A stretch of DNA of 64,000 nt. It comes from Sclerodactyla briareus. Taxonomy: Eukaryota; Echinodermata; Holothuroidea; Dendrochirotida; Sclerodactylidae. Position 1 is the first letter of the stretch, and the number at the start of each line of letters is the position of its first letter. The position numbers and the translations under genes are program-made. Shown here piece after piece: positions 1 to 13,307 of the stretch. The notes beneath the pieces were generated by a model. The model was not told where the DNA came from, did not search any database, and was given only the letters and a program-made list of their open reading frames with translations. The stretch spans positions 172,001-236,000 of the forward strand of contig JAODTK010005900.1 in assembly GCA_026419785.1 (NCBI GenBank), written 5' to 3'.

Positions 1-498
1 TCTGCTTCCTATTATTATTGTTGTCATAGAGGCAACATCTATTATTTTCATACCCATAGGAAAAACATTTTCATTCCACTCATGCCATTCATTATTCGTG
101 CGCAATGGGCCCGTAGGGGGTAGCCGTATGTTCTGTGCTTGGGGGTGAGGGGTGGCTACATCATGGAAACTCCATGAAACACTTCTCTGTTTTGATGAAA
201 TACTCTATGCCGATTGGCTAATCCCGGTCACATGGCTATTCGTTTTCTGCAACAAATAGTTGGCGATCTGGATCATAGTCAGTACAGTCCAGTACACTAC
301 ATTAGAGAATATAATGAGTAGCAGCAACGATAATAGTAATCCCTTGGTAATGATGTCTCGTTGTAAGGAAAACTCGACAAATAAACCTTTTTGGCAGAAA
401 TGGTAACTAACCCAGCAGTCCTATTTTCCCGATTCGCAGCCCAGGCTTTATTAGACGATGTTCGTTGGACGCCTACCGCTAAGTTTCAATGTTCACGT

Positions 499-612
499 GC
501 AACCGAGAGAGTAGGGGCTGTGTCCCCCCCCGCCCTCTCTCGTAAGCGATAAGGTAGTCGGCGGGCGTACAGCACTCCCACAGCAGCCACCTTCATCAAG
601 TTGGCTTACAGC
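499..612 (+). repeat. Diverged repeat with conserved hairpin, copy 1
   Basis: GCAACCGAGAGAG...CCCTCTCTCGTAAGCGA...ACTCCCACAGCAGCCA. It pairs with 1,887-1,976. The arms CGAGAGAG (504-511) and CTCTCTCG (535-542) are exactly complementary. Confidence 0.6.
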
Positions 613-1526
613 TACCACCATCGATGCCCTAAGGAGTACCAGCCAGTTACTTGTTTGCATAGTCCAGACCTCATGACTCATCTTGCGATCCAGCAAACCA
701 TCGAACGTTTTAGCTACTACTACTCCACTTCACCTGCAGATCCATTGGTATATACCCCCGACATCGAGTCCTTGTAGACTGTAAAAGGTTTTTCCTACGT
801 GTATTTAGAAGACACGCGAGGTGATTACTAATCGCGGTAATTTAGCTCCTTATTATTTCAGCTAACTCTCCACAGGATGTCTCCCCCCCTCCTTACTCGT
901 ATTTGGCCACCACGCTGTGATGTAACAGGTGAAATTTATTGAGGGCCCCGCACTCCCCTCCACGAGGCCCGCGTGCGTGCTTTTTTTTCCCTGGATGGTT
1001 GTGGGTAATTACCATAAAGAGGGCGGCGCTTACTCGGAACTATTGCTTGCGATTGCCAATGTGTTTGTCGACATCCGTTTGCGAAATAACACTGACTGTA
1101 CAGTTACAAGTTACTCAGTTCGCTGCAGTTTTCGCCTCAGTCACATTGCTTTATCGGTGCAGATGCCGACGAATGGATGAGAATGCCATCGCGGTATTGT
1201 GCTGCCTCTTCAGAGGTAAGAAAAGGAAGCCGGAGCCGGAAACTTGGTTGAGTGTCTCGACTTTGTTTTGCTTTGTTTGCACGTTCACGTAGAAAGCTTT
1301 TTTTTGTGGTCCTGAGGCATACATTTTTCCCTTCGAGTGAGATTGGGGAGGGGGCGGTGGGCTGAAAACCAGCCACACTTCATCTTCGAGAGACGTTTGT
1401 ATATCTATAAACCAGGGCAAGAAATATGGCCTTCAAAATAGTCTCAACATAATAGCGCTCAGCGACCAGTGGGCTTGGCCTTAACACAGCTTTCTTGGGA
1501 AACTCTCGGTCATCGCTAGGATGTCC

Positions 1527-1552
1527 ACCCTCCCCTTTGGGTGGGGGAGGGT
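1527..1552. repeat. Short GC-rich inverted repeat
   Basis: ACCCTCCCC and GGGGGAGGGT flank a 7-nt spacer; it could form a 9-bp hairpin. No T-rich run follows, so I do not call it a terminator. Confidence 0.6.
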
Positions 1553-1886
1553 TAAGGTCATCGACTGGGTGTGGCCTCACGCCCCCCTTACTGATAGTGG
1601 TAATGCCTCACGCCCAACGTTTGACCACGCTGAGAATGACGCGATCGGCCTTCACAATTATGAAGCAAGACTCACAATTTAATTAGATGACTGGTGAGGG
1701 TACGGTTACACCACTGATACATAGGTTAAAACACTAGAGGGTGTAATACGCGTTAGCCAGGGCGATTAGACCACACATCGTCTCCTAAACATTAGACTAC
1801 TGTTGGCATCTGAATGGGATCGGCAGCACGAGCGCCCCGCGGGGGTTGGCCACTCAGTACATGGGCAGCCGCGCGTGTCGGCATGT

Positions 1887-1976
1887 GCAACCGAGAAGAG
1901 GTGGTGGCAGCCCTCTCTCGTACGCGACCAGGTATTCTGCTGGTACAAGCCACTCCCAAAGCAGCCAGCTTACACA
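1887..1976 (+). repeat. Diverged repeat with conserved hairpin, copy 2
   Basis: GCAACCGAGAAGAG...CCCTCTCTCGTACGCGACC...ACTCCCAAAGCAGCCAGC. Same order of landmarks as copy 1, 1.39 kb upstream of it. Confidence 0.6.
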
Positions 1977-3093
1977 GATTACCAGTCAGCAATTTCTCAT
2001 TTCTAACTCCAATTCGTGACTTTCGAAGTGAAATAAAAATAGAAGACACATTACCGATTATACATGTTCATGGAAATTTGTAACCATAAATGACCACCTC
2101 ATTGTAATAGGTAATGATTAGGTGAATCGGAGTCCATATTTTTTTTTTTTTTTTTTTTGTTAAGTAATTTGCAGTATTTTCTTTCCCTCCATTGGTACCA
2201 CGGACCACAGAATGTGCCAATTTCTAAAGGCATTTAGCGTTAAAACCTCAGTGCAGTTTACATATTCCTACTTGGACTTTGTGTCACCTGCTGTTAGCGC
2301 AAATTAACGTTCTGGAAGTGATTTAGCATACTTTTCATTTTCACCCAAGGGTGTGGGTCGGCACATGCGTGCATTTAAGGCATAATATTTAATATGCCTA
2401 ATCCAACAAACACAAGGCAGTTATCCCTATGAAATAATTTTCAGTAGGGTCTGTCCTTATAAAGGCATTGGGGGTGTTAACGTTTGAACAGCAAATCTAA
2501 GAAGAATACATTATTTTTGTGATATTTGTACACCACTCAACGACAAAACAGCTCAGTGTGTCAACACTCAGTGTTTTTCCTTTTAATTCTAGGACCAGTT
2601 TTGTGTCGTTTTTTTTTACATCGAGAACCAGTCAGCCCATAGTGTTCCTATTCGTGCGCTTATCCGGATTTTGAAAGAGTGGGGATCTTTCCCAGACATT
2701 GTATAACTGGCGATTACCGGAACAACCAGTTTTGTTATCACACCCGAACCTCAAGAGATCAAAGGGCTTTGATATTCCTTCATGTAGCTTTTAAAAAATG
2801 GCACATAACAATTTTCGACATGTATTCATGGGAAATGTAATAACCGCATGTCGCCGTCAAATTCCCCATTTGTCCCTAAAACTGACACCATTGCGACAAA
2901 ACCAAGTATTGGCTTCCTGCACACAACAAGTAATATGCCATTCGCTTTGACAACATACCCAAATTAAGGCATACGTTCAATTCATCCAAATCTGACACGT
3001 ATTCTGTTTACAAGGTAGAGTTGCCCACAAAATCACTATCTTACATATTTTCCTTTTCTTGTTCAATAAGGTCTAAGACCCAGATCGTATGGT

Positions 3094-3113
3094 AAAAAAA
3101 AAAAAAAAAAAAC

Positions 3114-3146
<33 letters not shown>
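3094..3146 (+). repeat. Long A tract
   Basis: 53 nt of A with a single CC interruption at 3,113-3,114. It could be the tail of a retroposed sequence on the plus strand or an inflated homopolymer. Confidence 0.9.
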
Positions 3147-3149
<3 letters not shown>

Positions 3150-3419
3150 TGGTTAACACTTGCGGCTCCCAACCATGAGGTCGGATCGCGACCCGGCTCG
3201 GCTGTAAAATATCATCCAGTGTCCCTCTGCAGTGACTTCACTGCTATCCATCAGTCAGGCCGTCAATTGTGTGTTCCGTTTGCACGAGACGGCTCTGGCA
3301 GCTTGGCCTTTTATCCCATACCAGGAGTTTGCGAGCTACCCACAAGGAGCATCAATTAAACAAAAAGCAACCGATTTTCAATTATAAATATGTGCAACAT
3401 TGAGTAGACCCGAGGGTCC

Positions 3420-3585
3420 CTTTCAATGAAAGAGAAAATATGAACACCCCTACCAAACATAGGGCTCGGTGCAATTTCCATAAGGAAAGGTGTACAACAA
3501 ATTTCTGATCAGATCACACTTCTGGATTTTACCATTTTCAAGGTTTTTCAGACGTTGACCTTTGCTGACCTCAGAATCATATTTC
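3420..3585 (+). repeat. Diverged TGACCT-repeat relic
   Basis: AACACCCCTACCAAACATAGGGCT...TTCTGATCAGATCACACTTCTGG, ...CAAGGTTTTTCAGACGTTGACC then TTTGCTGACCTCAG follows the order of the better preserved units at 37.6-38.7 kb (upstream part, 'gatcagacca..ttctgga', 'caaggttttcagacttt', TGACCT cluster). Confidence 0.55.
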
Positions 3586-5979
3586 CTAATCCAGATACAG
3601 TAGGGCTCAACCACCCAGAACTCTTTATTAGGAATTAGGAAAATCTAGCACAACAAAGTTTCACTCTAATTCAAACCTCGAGTGCAAACTGATAAAATTT
3701 AATGTAATTAGGAAGAAAACCGTCCTGGCTGAGAGGGGTCATTATGAATGCGATCAGCAATTCCATTGACAACGAATTGGTGATATTCCACGAACATCAG
3801 CGAAGAAACATATTGGAAATTTCACTTTTATACTACGTCACGTTCATCGATTTCTGTCGTCTGTTTAAAAGAATAGTTTTGGCTCTCTGGCCCTTGGAAT
3901 TACAGGCTTGTTCTTTGAGTTTATCCACAGTATTTTATCGACATGTGTGTCAGAATAAATCCATTAGTGTTGTTTCATTTTGGCTCGCCCATCGTTCATG
4001 CAACAGTTAGCATTCTATTGTGTCGAACGAGCGTACTCACACTATGCTATTATCGCACGTTGACGTGTAACTATACACATCTCAAGTGCCATAAAGGTGT
4101 ACACAACATGAGTCACTCTGACACCTATAGCATAGGTGCACAAGGGATCCTGTAAAATGGGAAATGGTTTCATATATACATCTGGAAAAGGTTTTTAATT
4201 CCATCCACCCGGGCATGCAATTGTGAAATTATTGGCGCTTACAATATGAAGTTTATGAAGTTAATGCATTTTTTGAAGTCTTATTCGGGGAACCAATATT
4301 TGAAGAAAAAAACTGAAATAAAAAAAAACTTAAAATTACCCCAAATCACATGTTCCTGAATTCATCTGAAAACTGTTCATGTCACAGGTTCATATACCCC
4401 TAAACTAATGGACACAACCACATGGTTAACGATATCTCCCTATACGCACACCGTTAGGTCTTTTAACAACTTATTAACAGGGTTTTAAAACGTGCATAGT
4501 TTGGCTTGATCCTTATGTTTCGGGAGTTGTCATCGATTTTTGCTTGTAACATGCTATCTCAGATGTTGGAAGAGGGCGCATGGATAATACCCTTCTCTCC
4601 TCATCATTTCCATGAGTTCAGCCCACATTAAGGGGGGGGGTGTGAATTCAAGTTATGGGATTTAGAGTAATAGTACACTATATCGTGCACATAATACCTG
4701 GACCAATTCACCTTATCCTATTGCTAGCTCTACGATAGTGTAATTCAAAGAAAAAAAATTGGATGTACCCATAGGCCAGGAAACAAACGTTAATAGTCCT
4801 GCTTAGGAAAAATAGACAAAGGTCTGTATTCTCATTCGACAAATGTCCCACTGTGTGTTTTTTTTTTTCAATAGGCTATGACACACCCTCTAGGCAGTAT
4901 ATTTTACTATGATTGCATGTACACAGTGTCTGTTTATCAGTGTTATAGATAGTAGTGTATCTGATTAACTATTAGCTGCAAACAAGTTTTCAGTTATTTG
5001 CACTAGATTATTTTTCTCAGTATTTATGATTCACACGTCTATTGGTGTCGTCTTGACAACTGGGTCTTGAGAACAGGTAGATGATGAAACTGTTCTCTGG
5101 AATTCATCCATGAAATAAAACAACGTTGTCCCCGAAGCACGAATCTGCCCTTTTTCGCAAATCTGATAACTATTTCCAGACCTTGTTCCCGAGCCATATA
5201 AGGAGTTGGAAAAATCCCTAACTCCCGGGCCGATCAACCACGGCCCCTCCATATCCTCAATGTCACGTGTCGATATAAAACCTAACTAGTCTATAACAAA
5301 CCCTGTGACTTAGTATATTATCTAATGTTGTTGTGCCTCTGTGCGATACACTGTACTGAAAATGAGGCGGCGTTCTGAGCTGGCAGAGAAGGCGAAAACA
5401 ATTATCCGAATCCTATACGTCGCCTGATTTCACTTAAGCATTGTAACAGGAAGTCTGCTCGCCTATTAGTGAATATTTTGGTTTTCATCATCTGTGCCAG
5501 TATTCTACAATTGTTAGTTCCTATTCTCACTGTTTCAGTACGACCTACACGACCAGTGGAGGTTTGCATATTGGAATAAACGATAATCACGACACACACA
5601 CTCCCGGCCCGTCCTTACGATGAAGGCCGAGCAAACAAATCCACCCAATTGAAATACAAGCGCCATTGTATTTTTCATCTCGGATCTAGGCCCAAGACGC
5701 GACCCTTGGGAACAAGTTAGCCAAGTGACAAATTCGATTGCAAATAGTTTCGTGCTAACATGATCCTGCGAATTCATCTACCGGATAACGTCAAGTCCAT
5801 CGAGTAATAATTTCCCCTCAGGTGCAATATGTTTGCCCAAAAGCGACACCTACTTGAAAGTATACAAGCAGCTCAGTTCTTCCTTTGACTGATTCTGATT
5901 AACATACGACCAAACAGAAAGTGTGATGATCATGGGCACATATATTAGTTTGTAAATATTCCTGACCTACAAAACATGA
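3586..5979. other. No gene recognised
   Basis: Anonymous AT-leaning sequence; no named repeat or convincing exon found. Confidence 0.55.
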
Positions 5980-6800
5980 CACCATTTTGACCGAGAGTCA
6001 ACAGATTCAAGAGCACGATACCAACTTTCATCTTCAATCGACCTAGCATTGACTTGGTAACCCATCTTGTCTATAGGGTTATCTAAGGGTATAAACTGAC
6101 CTCTGACCCCGAAACTTGTACTTTTCATGAGGACGCCCACACTACGTTTCATCTTGGATAGACTGAGCAAAAATTACTGTGTCAAAAATTAATCTAGAAT
6201 ATTTTTTTTACAATTCTCCACTCCCCGATTGTCCTAATGAAAGAAAAAACAACAATTTTCTTCAAAAAATAATTGGGTTTTTGTTCTCCCCCATAAGAAA
6301 GCCGTAGACCAAATTTCGCATTGATCATGCCAAGCATTCGGACTTATCGTGTTCACAAGGTTTTCAAGACTTTGGACTTCTGGTGACCTCAGGTGATCGC
6401 AGGTAACCTTTGTCCTTCTCGAATGGTTGAATAGGAATAATGCACTTATAATAGAGAACACACATCTACCAAGTATGAGCCTTGTCAGTCAGGAGGGACT
6501 GGTTATCGCTAAATGGGCCCAAATATTTGTGCCCAAATACCATCTTTCATCACAGTTTTCCAGATTCCAACCAAAGTAAACCGTGTCCACAAACCAAAAA
6601 CGAAAATAGGGTGTCCTGTACCATATCATTAAAAAGCTATACCTCAAATTTTCAACTTGATCGGACCAAACATTCTGGACTAATCGTGTCTATAGAGTTT
6701 TCCATACGTTGACCTCTGGTTGCCCTCAAAATGACCTCTGACTTGACCTAAATATAAAAGTGAATCATGACTGGTAGGTGGTGGCGAACACACATACCAA
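5980..6800 (+). repeat. Diverged TGACCT-repeat relics, two to three units
   Basis: CTTATCGTGTTCACAAGGTT at 6,343 and TAATCGTGTCTATAGAGTTT at 6,681 head two units about 340 bp apart. Each is followed by a GACCTC-rich stretch and ACACACAT.TACCAA.GTATG. A third, poorer unit lies at 5,980-6,170. Same family as 37.6-38.7 kb. Confidence 0.65.
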
Positions 6801-6949
6801 CGTATGGCACCTGAATCGGTCCAGGTAGGTCTGATCAAATCCGTGGGGGTTCATAGGCTAATTTTGCCAAAATGTTTAATTTTTCAAGCAGTTTTCCTCT
6901 TCCTATTCAAAATGGGACCCTGTCTACACTGAAACAGAACGAGTGACAG

Positions 6950-8240
6950 TGTCACAGCCTGGAAGCGTGCGCTCTTATTGCCCACACGTTAAGCTTGCTT
7001 TTACTAGGCCCACCCCGCGACTGTGCGAATACGCGAACGTACTATTCCTATAGGTCCATCATTGACCATGCGACTAGGCGAATGTGGCGAACAGGCTATT
7101 TTTCTTTGTTAGCGGTGGCGACAGAAAATTTTGGTCGGGTGACAATTCGATTCGCGTGTCGCGTGTGACAGCTTTCGTCGATTTTTTACCAATAAGGAAA
7201 CGCCCAAATTGGACACCGTTACTGAGCATTCATGTTTTTTTGCTTTCAGCTGCCCCCCGTGTCACATACTCGTAAATTTTTTCCCTTATTTCGCCCTGTT
7301 ACATGAGGCCTACATGTCTATTGCATTATTCTATCTGCGTCATATATCTCGAATAGTTTGCATGATGGATTGGTTGAAGCGTTTTGTATAACCTGGATGT
7401 TGATAATTTTTTCCTCAAGTCTCGGGAATCTTCCGCACTGCTTCCGCACTCGGGATGAATATATCTACTCGGGAGAATCGAATCGCAACCAGGGGAATGT
7501 TTTTTATCCTTCTTTTTGACCGCCCTGGCAATGAAATAACGTAAAACCTACTGAACAAATTCATCCCCGAAAATGGCCTGTCTCATGTCCTAATAATATA
7601 ACCGCAATTTCACTCAATGCATGCTCTCCTCAGCCCCATTTTTCTGGGAATCTCTAAGGGACTACATTTTCAAAAATTAAATTACATCGTGTTATTTTTT
7701 TTCTTCAAATAGGTCCATAGCCCTATAGGCCTTATATGCCATGCCTCCAGCCGTTGTCGTCAATGGGTGGCACTTGCGTCTCCTCTATTTCTTCTTTAAT
7801 AAGAGATATAGCCCTGTGGCAATAATTGACATCTTGCTAAATTGATGTGCTTTATGGAGCTCTCGTGGATATTTACGGTCCGCCATGTTTCCTGTCCGTT
7901 TTCGCTGCTAAATAGCACCAGGACCAGGCCTAAATAGCAGCTCATCTTGTAGGTGTTCCCCCCCGCGAATTTCATTTCGCGAGTCTGCGATCCACGTGGA
8001 CCAGTAAGATACCACGCAGACACGCGATTTTCCTGTCTGGGAAATCGCCTGTCGAATCGCTTGTTCCGCTTTATTCGGCGCACAGACCGCGTGCCTAGAT
8101 GCAGCCTTACAAAATGGTGGAAATTTGATATGATGGCCCCCCCCCCTCTCTCTCCACTTGAAGGCCTGCTTCCCATTCCCTGCGTAATCGTTCCCATGAT
8201 TTTGTTGTGCTGTATGGCATACCACTGGGAAATTCAACGT
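6950..8240. mobile_element. GCGA-rich DNA-transposon-like block
   Basis: Two zones rich in GCGA/CGAA words face each other: 7,010-7,180 (GCGACTGTGCGAATACGCG, GGCGACAGAAAATTTTGG, ATTCGCGTGTCGCGTGTGAC) and 7,974-8,080. The inverse of the second reads GCGATTCGACAGGCGATTT and GACAGGAAAATCGCGTGTC. The shared GACAGxAAAAT...CGCGTGTC order in inverted orientation suggests degraded terminal inverted repeats of a DNA transposon. The right zone also holds a hairpin (TCGCGxGTCTGCG against CGCAGACTCGCGA, about 25-nt loop). Inside, on the minus strand, a 33-codon frame starts at a good context ATG (AAACATGGCGG, 7,884-7,886) and ends at 7,785; I do not recognise it. No transposase motif was found. Confidence 0.3.
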
Positions 8241-11200
8241 GTTACTGGGTTCCGGTATTTAATGTCCCGAGGCGAGAAAAACCAGTTAAAAACAACGTGG
8301 ATGTCATTATTCAATAAAAAGGCTGGCTACCTTTTGTGAGTTTCAGGATTAATTTCCACCGCTGGATAGATTACGTATTAGGGGGGTATTTACTTCTGCC
8401 ACAAATTGTTGGGTTGGGCAAATCTCTTAGTCGGATGTGAACATGCGAGCATATGTTCTCTCTCTACAGTGATGTCTTTCCACTGCCTACAATTTGACGC
8501 CCCCGAAAACCCGAATGTTTGTTAAACTTACAGAGCGTTACCCTGCTAAGGTATCATTCAAAACTGACTACATTAATGGAAAGTGTGTAACCACTGATGC
8601 CCCAACAGTATGGTTCGCAATTAATGGATCCAAAAGTTATGGATTCTGGTTACGCAATACGCTATATAAATGGAACTTATTTTAGGGCTTTAAGGATTCA
8701 ATTGTGGTACAGAACATAATATGCCATAGGTGTGCCCTAGATAGAAAATTAAGTTGCTTGAATACAGATTGCGATATTAGTTCACTATTTCCTTTGCCAC
8801 AATTGAAATTTACTAGCTTGCATATTACATGAGATACACCAACCCTTATTTCTGGTTCAGGCATGCAACTTCAGTTGCTAAAATGCAGTCCATGGTTTGG
8901 AACATGAACATGAACTTTTTTCAATTGAATCAACCACGGAAGACATCCAGTGACCCAACTCTTTATTTTACCGGCTTTGGCATGAATATACATGTTATTC
9001 AGCTTCGGAAGTCGGGCTGGGTCCGCCTCAAATGGCACTTTCTCAATTTGGGAAGTATATGTTCAATCGGGCATCATGCTATAACCTACCCTTATTCCAA
9101 TATGAATTAATTCATCAGTTAGGATCGGTGACTGGCTCTAACCCGTGCATTCGACAGTCTGTAGCTGAGAACGCCAGTCCAATCATCCTTACATCCGGCT
9201 GTACCATACCTGTACTACAGCGTTACAGATATTGGCCATAAGACGCACCGACATCAACCTCGAGATGCTTGTCATGATAACTCTCATTGCCAAGGAATGT
9301 ACACAGATGACTAGTTACCGGTGAAGTGCAATTTGACGTGAAAAATATACACATCGATGTGTTTGTTTTTCCTAACAGCATAGCAAGGCTAACGTTTGGT
9401 ACAGTGTCAACCACTTAATGGACAGATTTCAAGTTCCACTATTCGCCGCTTCTTGCGTTGCATCTCAAATAGTCACTATCTTCATTTTTTGCGTCATACT
9501 CATGATTGCTATATTTTATGGACCCTCCATTCAAAGTCCATGTGTGGTGTTTCGCTAGGAGGAGGATTGTGCCTGTCTTTGTATAGTACGATATTTTCTC
9601 GCAAGAGGCATCAAATTGCGCAATATAGAAAGATGAAAATATTCCTAGCATTATTGAAAGTATCACTAGTTCACACCTGACCAAATTGACAAAAATCATA
9701 TCTTTTTGAGTCCCGTCCCATTTACCAGCATCGGCTAATCAACATCCCATTCAACTGCAATAATATCATTTCTTCTTAAGTTCGTAGAGGTTCGAATGAA
9801 TTCATAGAAAAAAATAATCGAAAGAGTTCAACAATTATGTTGTTTTCATTCTACTTTACAGTGTTTATCGGACGTTATCGCATGATAAGAGTCGTGGGGG
9901 CCATACATTTCAGAAATTATCAGAAGAAAAAAGTGTATACGCTTTGTGTACATTGTTGTAGAGTCTAATGGTCACAGACACCGCGTGTACTTATTTTATC
10001 CAATAATGCGTAGGATGGAACCAAAGCCAATGCTGATCGCAGAAGTTTCCTTCTCGTTCACTCACATGCGCACTCCCAATTTCAATAATTTCCCCATTAT
10101 TGTTTAACACTGCAGCACCAAAGCTTCCTCTGTTATAGACCTCAAGAGAAGGTTGAAGAAACCTATAATTCACTCCCTAGTTGTGTTTACTATATTTTTG
10201 TTGTTCGGTGAAGCCTTCGATCTTGATATAGCTAGTACGAAGTCAATGTAACGGTAAAGACGTGAGGGAAAAAGTGTGAGATTTAACATTTCGCAACATA
10301 TATTGGTATTTTTCATCGATTTTTTTGTTTTCGAAGGGGAGGGGGTTTTGTATGTACCATTCATGAGTTACATCGTATCGTACTAGAACCTATATCTAAG
10401 CGCAATCGGCTCCGAGTGCCAAAGAAAATAGTGTACGTTATCAATCGTTGCTGGTTGCATATTATGGGAACGATTAAGTTTAGGTGCGACTTTCTATCGA
10501 GAGATACTCTATGATGGGGTACCCATGGTGATGGTTGGTCCGACAAACGAGGTACATTCGAGAAGGTTTTCCCTGTGTGTGTGTATGTATTGTTTGTGGT
10601 CGTGTGGTATGCGGTTCCGTAAAATTCGTCATGGTTTTTCACACAGATTTCTCAAGTTTGAAATGACCGCAGGCTTTTCATATTACACACCCATGAATGG
10701 TTATAAAAGTAACCCTATTTAATCAGAACACCACATTGAAACTTTGTGGAAATTTAGAGGAACGAAGTGAACATTGATAAAGCCACTCACAATTTTTTGT
10801 TTTTGCTGTTCTCATAATATTTGGTTGAGTAACCGATTGGCTGCCGAGTTTCTCTTTTCTTCAACAAGAGAACAGTTAAAATTACAACGTTATCATCCTT
10901 GTATTCAGGTAACATTTACCACATTTTGTGCCTTTAGGAGGGGACCGAAAACATTATTCCCGAAAAAACGTTGAGATTCTCCCAGATATTCGCGACAGGA
11001 CCGCATGGTTCCTGTTTTGTTACAAGGCAGAAAGTCACAAAACACGAATTTAATACAGGTTTTCGCGGAAGGCGGGGGGGGGGGTCCGCAAAATGCTGTA
11101 GATTAATTCTCACTATTTCCCAAGATGGAGACTGAATGACTGAATGAATAAAACCGAAAATGTTTATTACTACCCATTCATCTCTATAACATACCGACCA

Positions 11201-13244
11201 ACTCATACCTTGACGATTGTCTCTCTCTCTATTCAACGAGTATTACACTCATATTGGTTTGACGGCAATTGGAATCAAAGGTTGACTGACTGTGCCTGGG
11301 TATAACCCTCAAGAGTTATTCAAGAAAACTTTGTGACACAGGCAGATTATGAACACACAGTACGATGTGGCATTAATGCCTAGACTTGACCAATGCGGTC
11401 CTCTGTGGATTGTTCACAAAGCTCGTTTGTAGACTCTCAGCCCGCCACTCACCTCTAGCGAAGTCCCTTTGAAAATTGACTACGTGACGAATGTACCTTT
11501 ACTATTAATGCAAGACCCTAGAAGACAAGGGGACATCCACGACGAGAAACGCCTTGAGTATTTTTCTGAATAAGTGAGTCAGTGAGATGAAATTGAACGA
11601 CACATTCACCAATAAGCGCATCAATGGCTGCTGGTGTTGTGATTATCGTATCGGTATAATGATTTTCATCAAGTTTTCGAGTGGCCAATATCAGGCAGTC
11701 CTAGATCATAAAACATGTCACATGAACTATCGGACTCTAGAGGGGTCCCCGACTCAAGACTCGATCTCACGATGCTACTGAATTGAGGAGAGTGTATAGC
11801 CTCAGTAATACCATACTTTACTATGCTATTGGCAGACCCTAACATTTCGAACATGAGTAATTTACAGTGTCAACAACAGGCATGTTTAAAATATAAATCG
11901 AGATATACAACATATCCTGAAAATTTTTTTGCGGAGCATTAAAGATGTTAACTGATAACTTTAAGTTCGTATAATTCACAATAATGCTTTTGTTTGACCT
12001 CTGCACACATTACAAGCTACAATTAGGCCAATGAAATAATAATAAAACAGGGTATTATACCTCATTTCATTTTCCTTAAACTTTACGTGACTCACTAGAA
12101 CAATAGTCATACGTGGCCTGCTGTCGTATTGAACACTGTTTCACATGAGCAAAATAATAGTCATGAACAAAATAAATATACGCAAGCCGCGCAGCCACCG
12201 TGCGGTCACTTGTAATTGGCCCACTGAAGTCGATCTCTCACTGGTTCCAAAATCATAATCGTCGGGACATTTTAGCACTTCATATCTCCTAGAATGCCCG
12301 GAAATGGCACCTTTGCCGGGCCCTGATTACTAAATCTGGGGTGCGAGTGGAGTTGTCACTCAGAATATACGCAGAAATTCCGCAACACGCATTTGAATCA
12401 TTTCCAATTTGAGTAGGCCTACGAGCAAAATAAATATCAATAACCAACGACAAGTTGACGTAAATGGGTGAGTTGAAGACACAACTTTAGCAAGCAATTT
12501 TAGCTATTAGATATCTGAACCGGCCAAGAGTGACAATTATGTAACTTGATGTACACAACCCGTTGTGAATGTGGGGGCGGAATGATTTTTGGCCAGTTAT
12601 CAAATCGGAGCGCACTATCGCTTGGCCGGATTGCTGGGAAATTGTTTAGAGGAATAAGGTACTTTCAGTATATAATTGACGGTTGACATCCTGCGGCGTT
12701 AGCCAGGATTTTTTCAGTGGGCGCACGGCCGGAGAGGAGGGGGGGTGGGGTCATATTAAATCCGATCAAAACACACCTCAATCTAGTTGATAAATGCATT
12801 GAAGTTCATGAAGAAACCCACCTATTAAGACCACCACCTTCTTTCATCAACCTTTTTGGGAAGCCTCCGATACAAAATATGCATGGGCACTCGTGAATGT
12901 TATTGGTAACAACTTCGCTTTTTCTTCACCCTGCTCGTATTCCTCCCATTCTTCGTCCGAATTATGGTCACTTGCTCTACTGCTCGAGTTCTCGATCTCC
13001 AACTTTATTTATGCAATGCCTCGACTAACTGTGATGATGAGATCGCTCTAACTTGTTTCTCGTCTAACCACCTGATTGTACTGTCTGACTACATTGGACA
13101 GGAACTTTGACCCAATCTCAGGTAAATATATTCATTTTTTCGAAAGGATCAGCTTTCAAGGTTATGTTCAAAGTTTTATCGAATAGCGAGTATGCGGGTT
13201 TAAATGTGAAGGCGCTGTGTAATGGGCTGATGTAGTAACCCTGT
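8241..13244. other. No gene recognised
   Basis: Anonymous sequence. A 60-codon minus frame at 9,991-10,173 (YNRGSFGAAVLNNNGEII) looks protein-like, but has no family I can name. A 10-nt G run sits at about 11,073. Confidence 0.5.
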
Positions 13245-13307
13245 ATGTTTTAGTTTATTTGTTTAGTTGTAGTTAGTTAGTTTAGTTTAAGTTTAGTGAA
13301 TAAGGGG
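13245..13307 (-). mobile_element. 3' UTR/tail of the CR1/L2-like element
   Basis: Directly after the ORF2 stop, the minus strand runs CCCCTTATTCACTAAAC and then an AACTAA-rich irregular repeat, the kind of short repetitive 3' end many CR1/L2-like elements carry. The exact insertion end and target site duplication are not discernible. Confidence 0.5.

Larger units (their letters stand above)
1..3093. other. No gene recognised
   Basis: Contains only the repeat pair at 499/1,887, the hairpin at 1,527 and a 20-nt T tract at 2,139-2,158. Open frames are short, mutually overlapping and without motifs. Confidence 0.6.
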
